From the NCBI GenBank assembly GCA_016872635.1, contig VGZN01000004.1, forward strand, positions 1 to 34,749: a stretch of DNA of 34,749 nt, in the 5' to 3' direction. The notes beneath the pieces were generated by a model. That model was not told the origin of the DNA. It did no database searches and saw nothing but the letters and a program-made list of their open reading frames with translations. This document shows, piece after piece, positions 1 through 8,370 of the stretch; the first letter of the stretch is position 1; the number at the start of each line of letters is the position of its first letter. Made by a program: the position numbers and the translations under genes. Source of the DNA: Planctomycetota bacterium (GTDB lineage Bacteria; Planctomycetota; Planctomycetia; Pirellulales; Pirellulaceae).

Positions 1-188
1 TGGATCGGAATACTTAGTGGTATCGATCCGAGGATCCAGCCTAGTATTCACGGGGTGTGGTCGGAATCTAGGCAGTCGTCATAATGGGCCATTCCGAAGG
101 ACCATAGACAGTTCAAGGTACTGGCCTACACGGTTTACGTTGTAAGTTGAAACTCTGAGGATACGATTCTTTACAAGAGCACGACAAT

Positions 189-1508
189 ATGATGACGTTT
201 CAAAGATGGACGCATGATTTACGGGCGACAGCGCTGGTTTTTGTTGCTGCGATCTCGGGGTTCGTCGATGGTTTGGTGGCGGGTGAGTGGCGGGTTCCTG
301 TCGGTGGCAACGCCTTTCGGGTCGAACCCTCGCCTGGTGGCAATAACTTGCGACGCAATGGTGTTTTGACGTGGGGTGATTCCAAGGATGTATATGCCGT
401 TTTCGTGCATATCGACCGACCAGCGGAACTGAGTCTTGCGATCGAAGCGAAAGCATTACAAGGCGAGTCGACGCTGGAGACACGCGTCGGCGAGCGATCG
501 TTTAGCACGAAGATTTCTGGCACGGAGCCAACGGTGCATGCGGTCGGCAAGGTTCGGATGGACCAAGCTGGCTACGTGCGAATTGAGTTCCGAGGGAAAT
601 CGCGCACCGGGGATTCGTTCGGAGAGATTCGCGAGGTGATTGTCCAGTCGGACGACAGTGATCTGAAGGTAGATTATGTCCGCAACAATGAAGGGAATAT
701 GTTTTATTGGGGGCGACGAGGTCCATCGGTTCATTTGACGTATAGTTTGCCTCGCGAGCGAAACATCCAATATGGTTACAGTGAGATCACGGTTCCTGTC
801 GGCAAGGATCCGATCGGGTCGTACTACATGGCAAATGGTTTTAGCGAGGGGTATTTTGGGATTCAGGTGAATGGACCTGAAGAGCGCCGAGTCTTGTTCT
901 CGGTTTGGAGTCCATTCCAGACCGATAACCCCAAAGACATTCCAGAGGATCAACGCATTGCGGCGTTGGGCAAAGGCCCGGGTGTGCGTATCGGCGAGTT
1001 CGGCAACGAAGGATCTGGAGGGCAGAGTTTTTTGGTGTATCCATGGAAGGCGGGGACGACGTATCGTTTTCTTACCGAGGTCAAACCCGACGGTGAGGGA
1101 CGCACAGTTTATACATCGTGGTTTGGTGATAAGAGTCAAAATGAGTGGCGACTCATCGCCAGTTTTCGCCGACCAAAAACGGATACGCATTTCAAGGGCT
1201 TCCACTCCTTTCTCGAGAGTTTTGATCCCAGTTACGGCTACATCGAGCGCGAGGCCGAGTACGAAAATGTTTGGGTCCGCGATACCGAAGGGGAGTGGCA
1301 CGAATGCTTGAAAGTTCGCTTTTCGGTCGATGCGACCGGGGGTGGCCGGCATCGGCTTGATTTCGGGGGTGGTGCGGAGGGAACTCACTTCTTCATGAAG
1401 AACTGCGGCTTCTTTTCAAATACTGTTAAAGCCGGGGATAGTTTCACACGGACGTCTACCGCAGACCAAAAGCCACAGATTGATTTTTCAACGCTGCCTC
1501 GCGAATAG
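189..1508 (+). CDS. Secreted DUF3472 (with DUF5077-like N-terminus) protein
   Basis: The 439-aa product starts with a hydrophobic signal-peptide-like segment (about residues 10-30, ending near GLVAGEW), so it is probably exported. Residues about 30-150 look like the beta-rich DUF5077 domain. Residues about 165-350 carry the aromatic-rich pattern of DUF3472 (YWGRRGPSVHLTY, GSYYMANGFSEGYFGIQ, FSVWSPFQTD). These two domains often occur together in planctomycete and Bacteroidetes proteins, where a carbohydrate- or surface-binding role is suspected but not shown. The start could be ATG 189 or the next codon, ATG 192; neither has a strong ribosome site. The gene converges on the ceramidase-like gene with only a 32-bp gap. 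No enzyme activity should be assumed. Confidence 0.85.
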   Translation: MMTFQRWTHDLRATALVFVAAISGFVDGLVAGEWRVPVGGNAFRVEPSPGGNNLRRNGVLTWGDSKDVYAVFVHIDRPAELSLAIEAKALQGESTLETRVGERSFSTKISGTEPTVHAVGKVRMDQAGYVRIEFRGKSRTGDSFGEIREVIVQSDDSDLKVDYVRNNEGNMFYWGRRGPSVHLTYSLPRERNIQYGYSEITVPVGKDPIGSYYMANGFSEGYFGIQVNGPEERRVLFSVWSPFQTDNPKDIPEDQRIAALGKGPGVRIGEFGNEGSGGQSFLVYPWKAGTTYRFLTEVKPDGEGRTVYTSWFGDKSQNEWRLIASFRRPKTDTHFKGFHSFLESFDPSYGYIEREAEYENVWVRDTEGEWHECLKVRFSVDATGGGRHRLDFGGGAEGTHFFMKNCGFFSNTVKAGDSFTRTSTADQKPQIDFSTLPRE

Positions 1509-1540
1509 CCTTTTGCGGAATCAAGATGCCATCGTCGCGA

Positions 1541-2488
1541 TTACTCGAAGTGTTCTTGCGATTCCGAGCGGTAGTAGAGATACATGCTGGCGAGAGAAAC
1601 CGCTGTCAGGAGGTGCCAAACAGCGTGGCCTTGGAACCACGAATCTGGAGTGCTGAATTGACCTGCGACATCGAGTTGCCGGCAAGTGACTGCTAGGATC
1701 ATTGCAAGGAGCGAAACAGCAAGCCATCGGCGTTCTCTACTGTAAGCGTGGAGTCTTCGAAATGAAAACAGCGTGGAAGATGGAACGAAATCGGCGATCG
1801 CGAATCCAGCGACGATCGCAATATGGAGCGGGAGGACTTGGCCAGACGACATCGACCATTTGTAGTGGTAGAGCAAGTAGGAGATCGAGATGACTCCGAT
1901 GGCGAGCAGTGGCCATGTAGGAACTCGATCGTTGAGGTTCGGCTCGGAATCCTTCGAAAGGCTTTCGGATCGGAGCGAAGGAAACTGAGGTACATAACGC
2001 CCCAAATTGATTGCAATGCATGCAAGCAAAGGTGCGTACATTGAGCCCACGTCGAGTTGCTGTCCCCATCGCGTGAGAGATGCATGGAATAATCCGCTCC
2101 CGAAACCGAGGTAGCAGCAGGCGGCACCGAATAGAAAACTCATTGCGGGTGTTTTCGTAAGATAATTTCGGTTTGCCAATCTAGGGTTCATTCGATCGTA
2201 GCAACCAAAACAGATCGCATAGAGTCCTACGAGGACGTAGGCTAGATTCGACCACGTGTTGGCTCGAGTTCGAAACAGATCGTCCGCATGGATTGTTTCC
2301 GCGTAATTGGAGTTTCGCAATTCGTGGCTTGCGATCCAGGTGCCCCAAATATTTTGTCCTCGATAGCACTCTGCAGTTACTCCGAAAAGCAAAACGAGTA
2401 AGCCAATAGTTCCCCATGGGTACGCATGGATCCAAAGAGGGGATTTGTTTTGTACCGGATCGACGGAAAAAGAATTCGGAGCGGGCAT
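1541..2488 (-). CDS. CREST-superfamily membrane hydrolase, alkaline ceramidase-like
   Basis: The 315-aa polytopic membrane protein carries the spaced residues of the CREST superfamily (alkaline ceramidase, PAQR, Per1, SID-1, TMEM8). These are an N-terminal NTWSN motif (about residue 77), a GSGLFHASLTRWGQQLD segment giving S131, H135 and D146, and a C-terminal GHAVWHLL giving H288 and H292. In this superfamily the three His plus Ser and Asp form an intramembrane zinc hydrolase site. Alkaline ceramidases cleave the amide bond of ceramides. The exact substrate here is inferred only; it could be another amide or ester lipid. About seven hydrophobic segments fit the family topology. No partner gene is adjacent, and the flanking genes encode secreted proteins. 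Confidence 0.78.
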   Translation of the reverse strand: MPAPNSFSVDPVQNKSPLWIHAYPWGTIGLLVLLFGVTAECYRGQNIWGTWIASHELRNSNYAETIHADDLFRTRANTWSNLAYVLVGLYAICFGCYDRMNPRLANRNYLTKTPAMSFLFGAACCYLGFGSGLFHASLTRWGQQLDVGSMYAPLLACIAINLGRYVPQFPSLRSESLSKDSEPNLNDRVPTWPLLAIGVISISYLLYHYKWSMSSGQVLPLHIAIVAGFAIADFVPSSTLFSFRRLHAYSRERRWLAVSLLAMILAVTCRQLDVAGQFSTPDSWFQGHAVWHLLTAVSLASMYLYYRSESQEHFE

Positions 2489-2640
2489 GAAGTAATGCTG
2501 GAGATCGATCCCAGGAGCATGTCACCCGCGGCCAGCGATAAATGGCTAGCTACGTACACAAGGATATAAATCACTGGCGATACATCGGGAAGAGCTCATC
2601 GTACAGATATCTCACACGGACTGTGGGTCTTCAATCGCTG

Positions 2641-3864
2641 TTATTCCGTGATGCGAATGGCATCGTTCTTTTTAATAACCATAGGGCGACGTTCGGTTCC
2701 GAATTCGACGTGGCAATCGAGCATGACTCCGAGGGATGCATCGCTCGGAATCTCAAGTTCGACAGCGATGGTGTTACCTTCTCGCTCGATGGATTTGGCT
2801 TCAAAAGGGCCAAACTGTACCCAAGACGGTTTTCCTTCAGGGAGAGGCCGGCGTAGGGCTTGTGGGTTGATATCGATCAGCACCTTGTGTGAGGAGCCTC
2901 GCACCAAATTGCCTGGCCGAATCGACGGTAGCATGCCATCGTACTTGTTCCCAGGCAATGTGTTTTCTTCGAGAACCCCGACAGGGCTTCGTTGCAACCC
3001 TCGATTGTTCGACGGTTCCACAACGCCAGCGTAACCACCTAGGATGTAGGGGAAGCGGCCAGGCGTGACGTGGTAATGGTAGCCACGCTGAGGGTCGGAA
3101 TGCCCATTGCATGCATCGAGTGCATTCCCACTGGAAAGTTCGAGTGCCATTCTTCCCTCGGATTCGTAAGGGCCGTACAGAGGGAATCCGTCAAATGCAA
3201 AGCCAATGACGGGCGAGTGCCCTTTGCCGTTGTCCGAGAATGGAGATTTCACACATGCTGGGTACTTGTGATAGTGATAGACACCAGTCTGCTGCGGGTG
3301 ACCGCAACATGCATCCAGCCATACCTCAGAGTAACCTTCTACCGCATTCATTCCTCCCATTTCAAAAGGGTTGAAGAAAACGACACCATTGAGTGCCATG
3401 CCGATAGGCCCCATCGGAACACGTGTGATTTTGCCAGCGAGTTTTGGCTCAAGCGGCAGCCGGAAGGTGAAGTCTTGGACGCGGATCGAGTTTGGATTGT
3501 CGCTATTCGGAAAGATCGCGGTGGGATGATTGGGGTAGCCTTGGCTCCGTAGGATCAAGAACGTGTCATCATGACTGATCTGCAGGTTTGGGATCCCGTC
3601 CTTATTGGAGTCCTTGGAGTGGTAGGAGAAGAGGTCTACGAAACGATTGGCGTCTTTGTAGTAGTAGATCGTCGGTTCGGTGGTGGATATGTACCACTTT
3701 CCACCGATGGGGCGGAGATCGAGCTCCGAGACGGACGGTGGATCGTCCCCGCGGACCGTAGCCTGAAGAAAGTAGGCATTCAGACCTGGACTAATAAATC
3801 CAGCAATGACAGCACCGGCGACAGCGGCACACGCTGTCCCGATAGGGGCATAAAATCGCACCAT
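2641..3864 (-). CDS. Secreted YHYH-domain protein
   Basis: I place the start at ATG 3864, not at the ORF-track start 3957. AAGGAA lies about 8 nt upstream of it, and the product then begins with a clean signal-peptide-like segment (MVRFYAPIGTACAAVAGAVIAGF). The resulting 407-aa protein contains the YHYH-family signature: GVYHYHKYPAC, then GFAFDGFPLYGPYE, then GYHYHVTPGRFPY. The conserved His and Cys suggest a metal- or copper-related extracellular function, but the family has no established activity. Residues about 80-110 contain a Ca-binding-like acidic loop (KDSNKDGIPN). The divergent neighbour is the ECF sigma operon, so the gap between them (3865-4118) holds both promoters. Confidence 0.85.
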   Translation of the reverse strand: MVRFYAPIGTACAAVAGAVIAGFISPGLNAYFLQATVRGDDPPSVSELDLRPIGGKWYISTTEPTIYYYKDANRFVDLFSYHSKDSNKDGIPNLQISHDDTFLILRSQGYPNHPTAIFPNSDNPNSIRVQDFTFRLPLEPKLAGKITRVPMGPIGMALNGVVFFNPFEMGGMNAVEGYSEVWLDACCGHPQQTGVYHYHKYPACVKSPFSDNGKGHSPVIGFAFDGFPLYGPYESEGRMALELSSGNALDACNGHSDPQRGYHYHVTPGRFPYILGGYAGVVEPSNNRGLQRSPVGVLEENTLPGNKYDGMLPSIRPGNLVRGSSHKVLIDINPQALRRPLPEGKPSWVQFGPFEAKSIEREGNTIAVELEIPSDASLGVMLDCHVEFGTERRPMVIKKNDAIRITE

Positions 3865-3966
3865 GAGGTCGTTCCTTGCGGCTGAAAGGGCGTTAGACGC
3901 TGCAGCGAACGAGCAAGTATGCGCTCGAAACCTGAAGAGACGATGAAGCAGCCCCAATTTCCCGAA

Positions 3967-3993
3967 GGAACTTCGAATTTACGGAGGTCAGAA
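3967..3993 (+). promoter_or_regulatory. Candidate ECF-type promoter of the sigma operon
   Basis: GGAACTT (3967-3973) followed after 14 nt by TCAGAA resembles the -35 GGAACTT and -10 TCnnA elements recognised by RpoE-like ECF factors, although the spacer is slightly short. It lies about 125 bp upstream of the ECF sigma gene, as expected for autoregulation. This is inference from pattern only. Confidence 0.3.
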
Positions 3994-4081
3994 GGGGGGG
4001 CGGACTTGCTTGGCTGGCCGCTCTCGGTCCATTTGCGTATGTTGATTGAACAGGGATTAGCACTGTTTTTTCGACAATCCT

Positions 4082-4100
4082 CAGGGCAGGGCAGGGGGGG
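4082..4100 (+). repeat. KOPS-like G-rich cluster 1
   Basis: CAGGGCAGGGCAGGGGGGG holds two overlapping GGGCAGGG cores on the + strand, 18 bp before the start of the ECF sigma gene. It is followed by AGCGAC, a flank also seen in modified form after clusters 2 and 5. It points rightward, toward the putative dif site. Confidence 0.8.
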
Positions 4101-4118
4101 AGCGACTAATTAGGCATC

Positions 4119-4664
4119 ATGACTGCAGTTTCATTGGGATTTCCTGTGCCGAGCCAGTCGGACTCGACCATTGACTGGGGCCAAGCCTTGGAGAAGCATC
4201 GTCGCTGGTTAGCGACGGTGATTCGTTCGCGTTTGTCCGATCCTGACGCGGCTGAGGACGTCCTTCAAGAGGTTGCATTGGCGGCGATTAAGCAGTCGAG
4301 TCGTCCGACGGACCCGTCCAAAGTGGCCCCGTGGTTGTACAGGATTGCTCTGCGCAAGGTGATCAATCATCACCGCGTAACAGGTCGTCGGCGGAGGCTG
4401 CTCGAGGGGGCTGTCGCGGCTGGTAGGGCAGATGAGGAGTCTCGAGAGCCTCACCCTGGCGAATGGATGTTGCGTCAGGAGGCGATTGGATCGGTCGAGG
4501 ATGGATTAGGCAAATTGGAAGCACAGGATCGGCAATTACTGATGCTCAAGTACTCCGAAGGTTGGGGCTACCAAGAGTTGTCCGAGCATCTAGGGATTTC
4601 GATCAAGACGGTCGAGTATCGGTTGCTCAAGGCGCGGCGTGCGTTGCGAGCGCAGTTGGGATAG
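4119..4664 (+). CDS. ECF-type RNA polymerase sigma factor
   Basis: The 181-aa protein has the two-domain plan of an extracytoplasmic function sigma factor. Region 2 (about residues 20-90) includes DPDAAEDVLQEVALAAI and WLYRIALRKVINHHR. Region 4 (about 125-178) includes LSEHLGISIKTVEYRLLKARRALR, the helix-turn-helix that reads the -35 element. It would direct core polymerase to a small regulon. It is the first gene of a same-strand group with an anti-sigma-like membrane protein and a secreted PDZ protein, the classical sigma/anti-sigma/sensor arrangement. An RpoE-like promoter candidate lies upstream. A KOPS-like cluster ends only 18 bp before the ATG, and the Shine-Dalgarno is weak (TTAGG). 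Confidence 0.9.
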   Translation: MTAVSLGFPVPSQSDSTIDWGQALEKHRRWLATVIRSRLSDPDAAEDVLQEVALAAIKQSSRPTDPSKVAPWLYRIALRKVINHHRVTGRRRRLLEGAVAAGRADEESREPHPGEWMLRQEAIGSVEDGLGKLEAQDRQLLMLKYSEGWGYQELSEHLGISIKTVEYRLLKARRALRAQLG

Positions 4665-4733
4665 TAGCTGGGATGCTTGAAGTGGCTGTTTACAGTTCGG
4701 ATCTTATTAGGTGATTGTGAATTGTTTAGGGTG

Positions 4734-5510
4734 ATGACTCCTATGGCACCATTAGAACTGCAACGATTGATTGATGGTGAGATGACTCACGCGCAGCGTG
4801 CTGACTTGCTGCATCGATTGGGTAACGATACCGAGCAATGGAAAACGCTGGCGATGTCCCTGCTCGAGGAGCAGCAATGGAGTCGTGAGGTTGCGCAAGT
4901 TGTAAGGCCCGAGAGCGTTCCAGCACCAATGCAACCATACTCCGAGTCACCGACGGTGATGTTGGCGCATCCTACCCCTTCGCTTGTTCGAGATGAAGGT
5001 ACCAACAACCACGGTTCCGGTACCTCGTCAGGTATGTCGGCAGGGACGAGGCGATCTTGGAACTGGGTGAGTGCTCTCGCTGCAGGTGCATTGTTCACGG
5101 TTGGCCTCGCGGGAGGTTCGTGGATGCGATCGTTGCAGAGTGCCGGGGAAGGGCAGGGGGGGGCGATGACGCAAGTACCTGTCGTCGATGGAAATAGCCA
5201 GGTTGCCGTGAATGCGCCCAAGGGCCTTTCAGACTACAAATCTTCGTGGGAAGCAGCGGCTCCGTTGCGCATGGTCGTTTCGGGGCTCGATTCCAAAAAA
5301 TCAGAGATCCCTTTGGTGAATGCCAAAGACATCGATCCGAATCTGCTGATGGCGAGCGAGGCGTTGGAGATGGCCAAACTCAACAAACAACTTCGTCGGC
5401 AAGGATACGAGATGGATGTAAGGCCTCAGTACTATTCCGGAAACTTGGGAGATGGCCGAAAGGTTGTCGTGCCCATTCATAACGTATCGCTCAAGCCCTA
5501 CGGGTTGTAG
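4734..5510 (+). CDS. Membrane-anchored anti-sigma-like protein
   Basis: The gene follows the ECF sigma gene in the same orientation. I prefer ATG 4734 (or ATG 4743, with AGGG upstream) over the track's TTG 4677. The protein is about 258 aa. Its cytoplasmic N-terminus (LQRLIDGEMTHAQRADLLHRL) resembles the short helical sigma-binding domain of planctomycete anti-sigma factors. A single membrane segment (about residues 115-135, SALAAGALFTVGLAGGSW) separates it from an extracytoplasmic C-terminal half without known domains. Context plus topology suggest that it holds the sigma factor at the membrane. No zinc-binding HxxxCxxC motif is present. Just after the membrane segment, a KOPS-like cluster encodes GEGQGGA. 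Confidence 0.7.
   Translation: MTPMAPLELQRLIDGEMTHAQRADLLHRLGNDTEQWKTLAMSLLEEQQWSREVAQVVRPESVPAPMQPYSESPTVMLAHPTPSLVRDEGTNNHGSGTSSGMSAGTRRSWNWVSALAAGALFTVGLAGGSWMRSLQSAGEGQGGAMTQVPVVDGNSQVAVNAPKGLSDYKSSWEAAAPLRMVVSGLDSKKSEIPLVNAKDIDPNLLMASEALEMAKLNKQLRRQGYEMDVRPQYYSGNLGDGRKVVVPIHNVSLKPYGL
5145..5164 (+). repeat. KOPS-like G-rich cluster 2 (intragenic)
   Basis: GGGGAAGGGCAGGGGGGGGC contains GGGAAGGG and GGGCAGGG on +. It is read as Gly-Glu-Gly-Gln-Gly-Gly in the anti-sigma-like gene, just after the membrane segment. The right flank GCGAT matches cluster 5. Confidence 0.75.
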
Positions 5511-5567
5511 GAGCGGTCAGACTATTACTTTTCAAGTTGGATTTCACAAGAAGGGTTTGACGGAATC

Positions 5568-6674
5568 ATGAAAAGCATTTTGCGATGGAATCGAACGTGG
5601 ATTAAGGCCGCGTCGCTGATGGGAGTAGCTGTTCTTGGGATCGCGGGTGCCAGTTCCGCACGAGCTCAACAGGCATCGGACGATAGTAAGACGGTACAAA
5701 AGCACTCGGTAGTTGTCGTTAGTTCCGGTGACGAAAATACCGAAAAGATCATGGAGAAGGTGCGTGATGGTATCAAGGAGTTACCCAAGGAGCAGCAAGA
5801 AAAAATCCTGAAGCAAGTTGAACAAGCGATGTCGGGTGCAATGAAGGCAAAAATTGCCACGGTCGTCGGCGATGCTGCTGAAGGTCAAGCAGGAGCTACC
5901 TCGCATACGATTACGGTGACCGCGGTCGAGAAGAACGACGGTAACAAGGACGCGACGGAGAAAAACAACAAGTCAATTCAGGCACGTGTTGTTGTGGTTG
6001 GACCAGATGGAAAACCGCAGGAGATGAATATCCAGCAAGGGGTACCTCGTCAACTACCACGTATTCCAGGAAATGTAGTCCCCGCTCAACCTGTCCCAGG
6101 CTTGAACGCATTCAAAATCGAAGATCTTCGCATGATGATCCCGCAAATGGTGCAAGGACAGATGATGCAAATGGATGCCAACGGTCCCAGTTACCGTATT
6201 GGTATTGCTATCGTCCCTGAAGATGAAGGTGAAGGAGAGGACGCCGAAGGCCTGGTTGTTCGCGAAGTGATGGAAGATTCGCCTGCCGAAAAAGCGGGTA
6301 TCGAGCAGGGAGATGTGATCATCGCGATCAACGGGAAAGAAGCCGAAGGATTCACGGATTTACTCGAAGCGGTTCAAGCTGCCGGCAAGGCGAACGAGGA
6401 TTTGCTGCTACTCGTCGAACGCGATGGCAAAGAAATGAAATTTGAAATCACACCAGCGAAGACCCAAGGCTCCGACGTGGGGATGCTCAACTTTAACTTG
6501 GCTCCTGAGGCGGGAATGATCCTCGATTTGAACGACGCAAAAGCACCAGCAGGTATAGCTTTTGGTCCTGCGATGATGGGCGGAAAAGCAGATGCACTTA
6601 AAGAGGAGATCGGCGAACTCAGGAAAGAGATCGAAGAACTCAAGGGTATGATCCGAAAGCTGATGGAAAAATAG
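5568..6674 (+). CDS. Secreted PDZ-domain protein of the sigma operon
   Basis: The 368-aa protein begins with a signal peptide (about residues 1-34, ending SSARAQQ). It has one PDZ domain at about residues 205-295 (VVREVMEDSPAEKAGIEQGD, the carboxylate-binding and second-half signature) and ends in a strong coiled coil (EEIGELRKEIEELKGMIRKL). No protease domain is visible, so it is not a DegS/HtrA enzyme but a stand-alone PDZ adaptor. Being the third gene of an ECF sigma operon, 57 bp after the anti-sigma-like gene, it may sense exposed protein C-termini outside the cytoplasm and influence the anti-sigma factor. That is inference. AGAAGGG lies upstream of the ATG. A clear intrinsic terminator follows. 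Confidence 0.85.
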   Translation: MKSILRWNRTWIKAASLMGVAVLGIAGASSARAQQASDDSKTVQKHSVVVVSSGDENTEKIMEKVRDGIKELPKEQQEKILKQVEQAMSGAMKAKIATVVGDAAEGQAGATSHTITVTAVEKNDGNKDATEKNNKSIQARVVVVGPDGKPQEMNIQQGVPRQLPRIPGNVVPAQPVPGLNAFKIEDLRMMIPQMVQGQMMQMDANGPSYRIGIAIVPEDEGEGEDAEGLVVREVMEDSPAEKAGIEQGDVIIAINGKEAEGFTDLLEAVQAAGKANEDLLLLVERDGKEMKFEITPAKTQGSDVGMLNFNLAPEAGMILDLNDAKAPAGIAFGPAMMGGKADALKEEIGELRKEIEELKGMIRKLMEK

Positions 6675-6739
6675 TCGAGGATTAAGAGCAGTTTAGCGAA
6701 GGTGCATCGACGAAACGCGATGCATCATGGATAACCAAA

Positions 6740-6786
6740 GGATGGCTCGCTGGCGGCTTCGTGGTCCAGGCGAGCCGTCCTTTTTT
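6740..6786 (+). terminator. Intrinsic terminator of the sigma/PDZ operon
   Basis: A 12-bp stem (GGATGGCTCGCT at 6740-6751 with GGCGAGCCGTCC at 6769-6780, two G-U pairs) with a 17-nt loop is followed directly by TTTTTT. This is a textbook Rho-independent terminator, 65 bp after the PDZ gene. It also argues against the GTG 6761 start of the next ORF, which would lie inside it. Confidence 0.85.
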
Positions 6787-6808
6787 CTTATCCCCATGTG
6801 AAGAATCT

Positions 6809-7741
6809 ATGACGCTTGCATCGACCGTCATCATCTCTGCCAATCCCAAGTCCGGTGCGAGGAGTGGATTGGACCAAGCATCGTCTCTTCGCACCGCGCT
6901 TGAGCAATGCGGGTACATCGCAGAGATGTACACCGATATCGACGCGATGACTTCACGGACGGAGATTTGCCAGCGAGAAGGGACGCTCCGTACCGTAGTT
7001 TCTGCTGGGGGTGACGGAACAGCGTCCTTGGTGCTCTCGAAAATCCCGTCTGGGATCCCGGTTACATTGTTTCCACTGGGATCGGAGAACTTGGTTGCCA
7101 GCTATTTTGGGATGTCTCGCGATATTCATCAAACTGTAGCATGCATTGAAAAACTGGACACGGAGCCCTTGGATTTGTTCCTTGCCAATGGCCGATTGAC
7201 ATTGCTGGTGGCCAGTGTCGGTTTCGATGCCGAAGTGGTACGGCAAGTCCACGAGAATCGCAAATCGCACGTGACTCGGTGGGTTTACCGCACAGGTATC
7301 GTCAGGGCGATGTTCTCATATCGATGGCCAAAGTTTCGAGTGCAGTGTCTCGATGCGGATGGTGGATGGGGCGAGTCGGTCACTGCTAATTGGGTCTTTG
7401 CCTTCAATGTTCCTAGGTACGCCGCAGGAATTCGAATCATCGAATCGACGTCGATTTCGGATGGACTGCTCGATGTCGGAACGTTTCAAGGAGGGGGGTT
7501 GTGCCAAGGATTGTGGAACTATGGCATGGTGGTGCGAGGAGTACATGAGCGGTCGGGCGCATGGAAACGCTTTCAGACGTCAGGGCTTCGGGTCTCATTG
7601 GTGCAGGGCAATACAACTGCCAGAATTCATCCGGAGATTGCCTATGAAATCGACGGAGATGCCGGTGGGTTTCTTCCGTTGGAAGTGCTTTATTCGGGCA
7701 GGAAGGCCATGATTACGACCAGAAGATCGGTGGGCGTTTAA
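6809..7741 (+). CDS. Diacylglycerol/sphingosine kinase-like lipid kinase (YegS/DAGK_cat family)
   Basis: Starting at ATG 6809, outside the terminator, the product is 310 aa. The DAGK catalytic domain is shown by the nucleotide-binding GGDGT (about residues 67-71), the N-terminal IISANPKSG strand-loop, and the C-terminal YEIDGDAGG and GLLDVG segments typical of YegS/BmrU lipid kinases. The second conserved loop reads PLGSENLV instead of the usual PLGTxND, a mild deviation that may change substrate choice. The enzyme should transfer the ATP gamma-phosphate to a lipid alcohol at the membrane. The ceramidase-like gene a few kb away would suit a sphingolipid-type substrate, but that link is speculative. 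Confidence 0.82.
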   Translation: MTLASTVIISANPKSGARSGLDQASSLRTALEQCGYIAEMYTDIDAMTSRTEICQREGTLRTVVSAGGDGTASLVLSKIPSGIPVTLFPLGSENLVASYFGMSRDIHQTVACIEKLDTEPLDLFLANGRLTLLVASVGFDAEVVRQVHENRKSHVTRWVYRTGIVRAMFSYRWPKFRVQCLDADGGWGESVTANWVFAFNVPRYAAGIRIIESTSISDGLLDVGTFQGGGLCQGLWNYGMVVRGVHERSGAWKRFQTSGLRVSLVQGNTTARIHPEIAYEIDGDAGGFLPLEVLYSGRKAMITTRRSVGV

Positions 7742-7746
7742 GTCGG

Positions 7747-7770
7747 CGGCAAAACTTGAGTTTTCAGCCG
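7747..7770. terminator. Possible bidirectional terminator
   Basis: CGGC-AAAACT-TG-AGTTTT-CA-GCCG forms a stem with an A/T-rich middle and a two-base bulge in the 33-bp gap between two convergent genes. On both strands the inner arm is U-rich. It is weaker than the terminator at 6740. Confidence 0.4.
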
Positions 7771-7774
7771 TTGG

Positions 7775-8344
7775 TCACACCGACGAGGAGTCTTGCAATT
7801 TGCTGATTTCATCATTGAGTCGATCGAGAGAGCGATTCACCATCATACGCACGGCGTCTTCTCCGCGCGAGACGAGTTCCGCAATCTTGCGATAGGAGTA
7901 CCCGTCGAAATATCGCCATTTGAGGATCTGCTGATGCGCCGATGGAAGCTTGCACATGGCCGCATGCATGCGTTTGAGTTCGCTTTCGCGATGAGAACCT
8001 CCTGTGGGAGTATCCATGAGTTTTTTGTGCAAGCTCGGTGAAAGAGGCCCCTCTCTCGCGACATCTCGTTTCATGGAGTTGCGAAAGTACCTGACGGCAT
8101 CAAGAAAATTATTTACGAGCATAGATCGAAGCCATGAATCGACGTGATTAGGATCTTTCGATTTGAGGGACTCGAGGTCCTCGTAGGCTTCCAGCATGGT
8201 CTGTTGAACCAGATCGGAAGCATCGATCTTGGATTGTAAATCGCGTGCGATCAAATCCTCGGCGAGTTCCTGCAGCATGGGGCGAATGCGGCTGAAGAAC
8301 TCTTCCTGCGATTCAGGGTTGGGGGGCGGGTTTTCGGAATCCAT
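7775..8344 (-). CDS. ECF-like sigma-70 family factor
   Basis: The 189-aa protein has region 2 (about residues 25-85, KIDASDLVQQTMLEAYEDL and WLRSMLVNNFLDAVRYF) and region 4 (about 125-180, LPSAHQQILKWRYFDGYSYRKIAELV). This is the pattern of the planctomycete-expanded ECF-like sigma factors. No anti-sigma gene is next to it, so control may be transcriptional or by phosphorylation. It lies 26 bp after korB on the same strand and could be co-transcribed with korAB, which would couple it to central metabolism (inference). It converges on the lipid kinase gene. Confidence 0.88.
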   Translation of the reverse strand: MDSENPPPNPESQEEFFSRIRPMLQELAEDLIARDLQSKIDASDLVQQTMLEAYEDLESLKSKDPNHVDSWLRSMLVNNFLDAVRYFRNSMKRDVAREGPLSPSLHKKLMDTPTGGSHRESELKRMHAAMCKLPSAHQQILKWRYFDGYSYRKIAELVSRGEDAVRMMVNRSLDRLNDEISKLQDSSSV

Positions 8345-8370
8345 GGAGTGGATGGAGATTCGGAGGCGTA

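Noticed and set aside
1-188. Short open frames at the left edge (frame 1 open to TAA at 82-84)
   Set aside because: Several frames are open at once and none shows recognisable protein features, so a truncated gene cannot be supported.
456-1388. 310-aa ORF antisense to the DUF3472 gene
   Set aside because: Shadow of a well supported gene; its composition lacks any domain-like pattern.
3993-4000. GGGGGGG run before the sigma gene
   Set aside because: A plain G-run without the GGGNAGGG core, so not counted as a KOPS-like site.
3919-4113. 64-aa ORF upstream of the sigma gene
   Set aside because: It ends in the KOPS-like cluster (SGQGRGGATN), lacks a ribosome site and covers a promoter region.
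6761-6808. Longer GTG start of the lipid kinase
   Set aside because: It lies inside the intrinsic terminator of the preceding operon, and the family-typical N-terminus begins at 6809.
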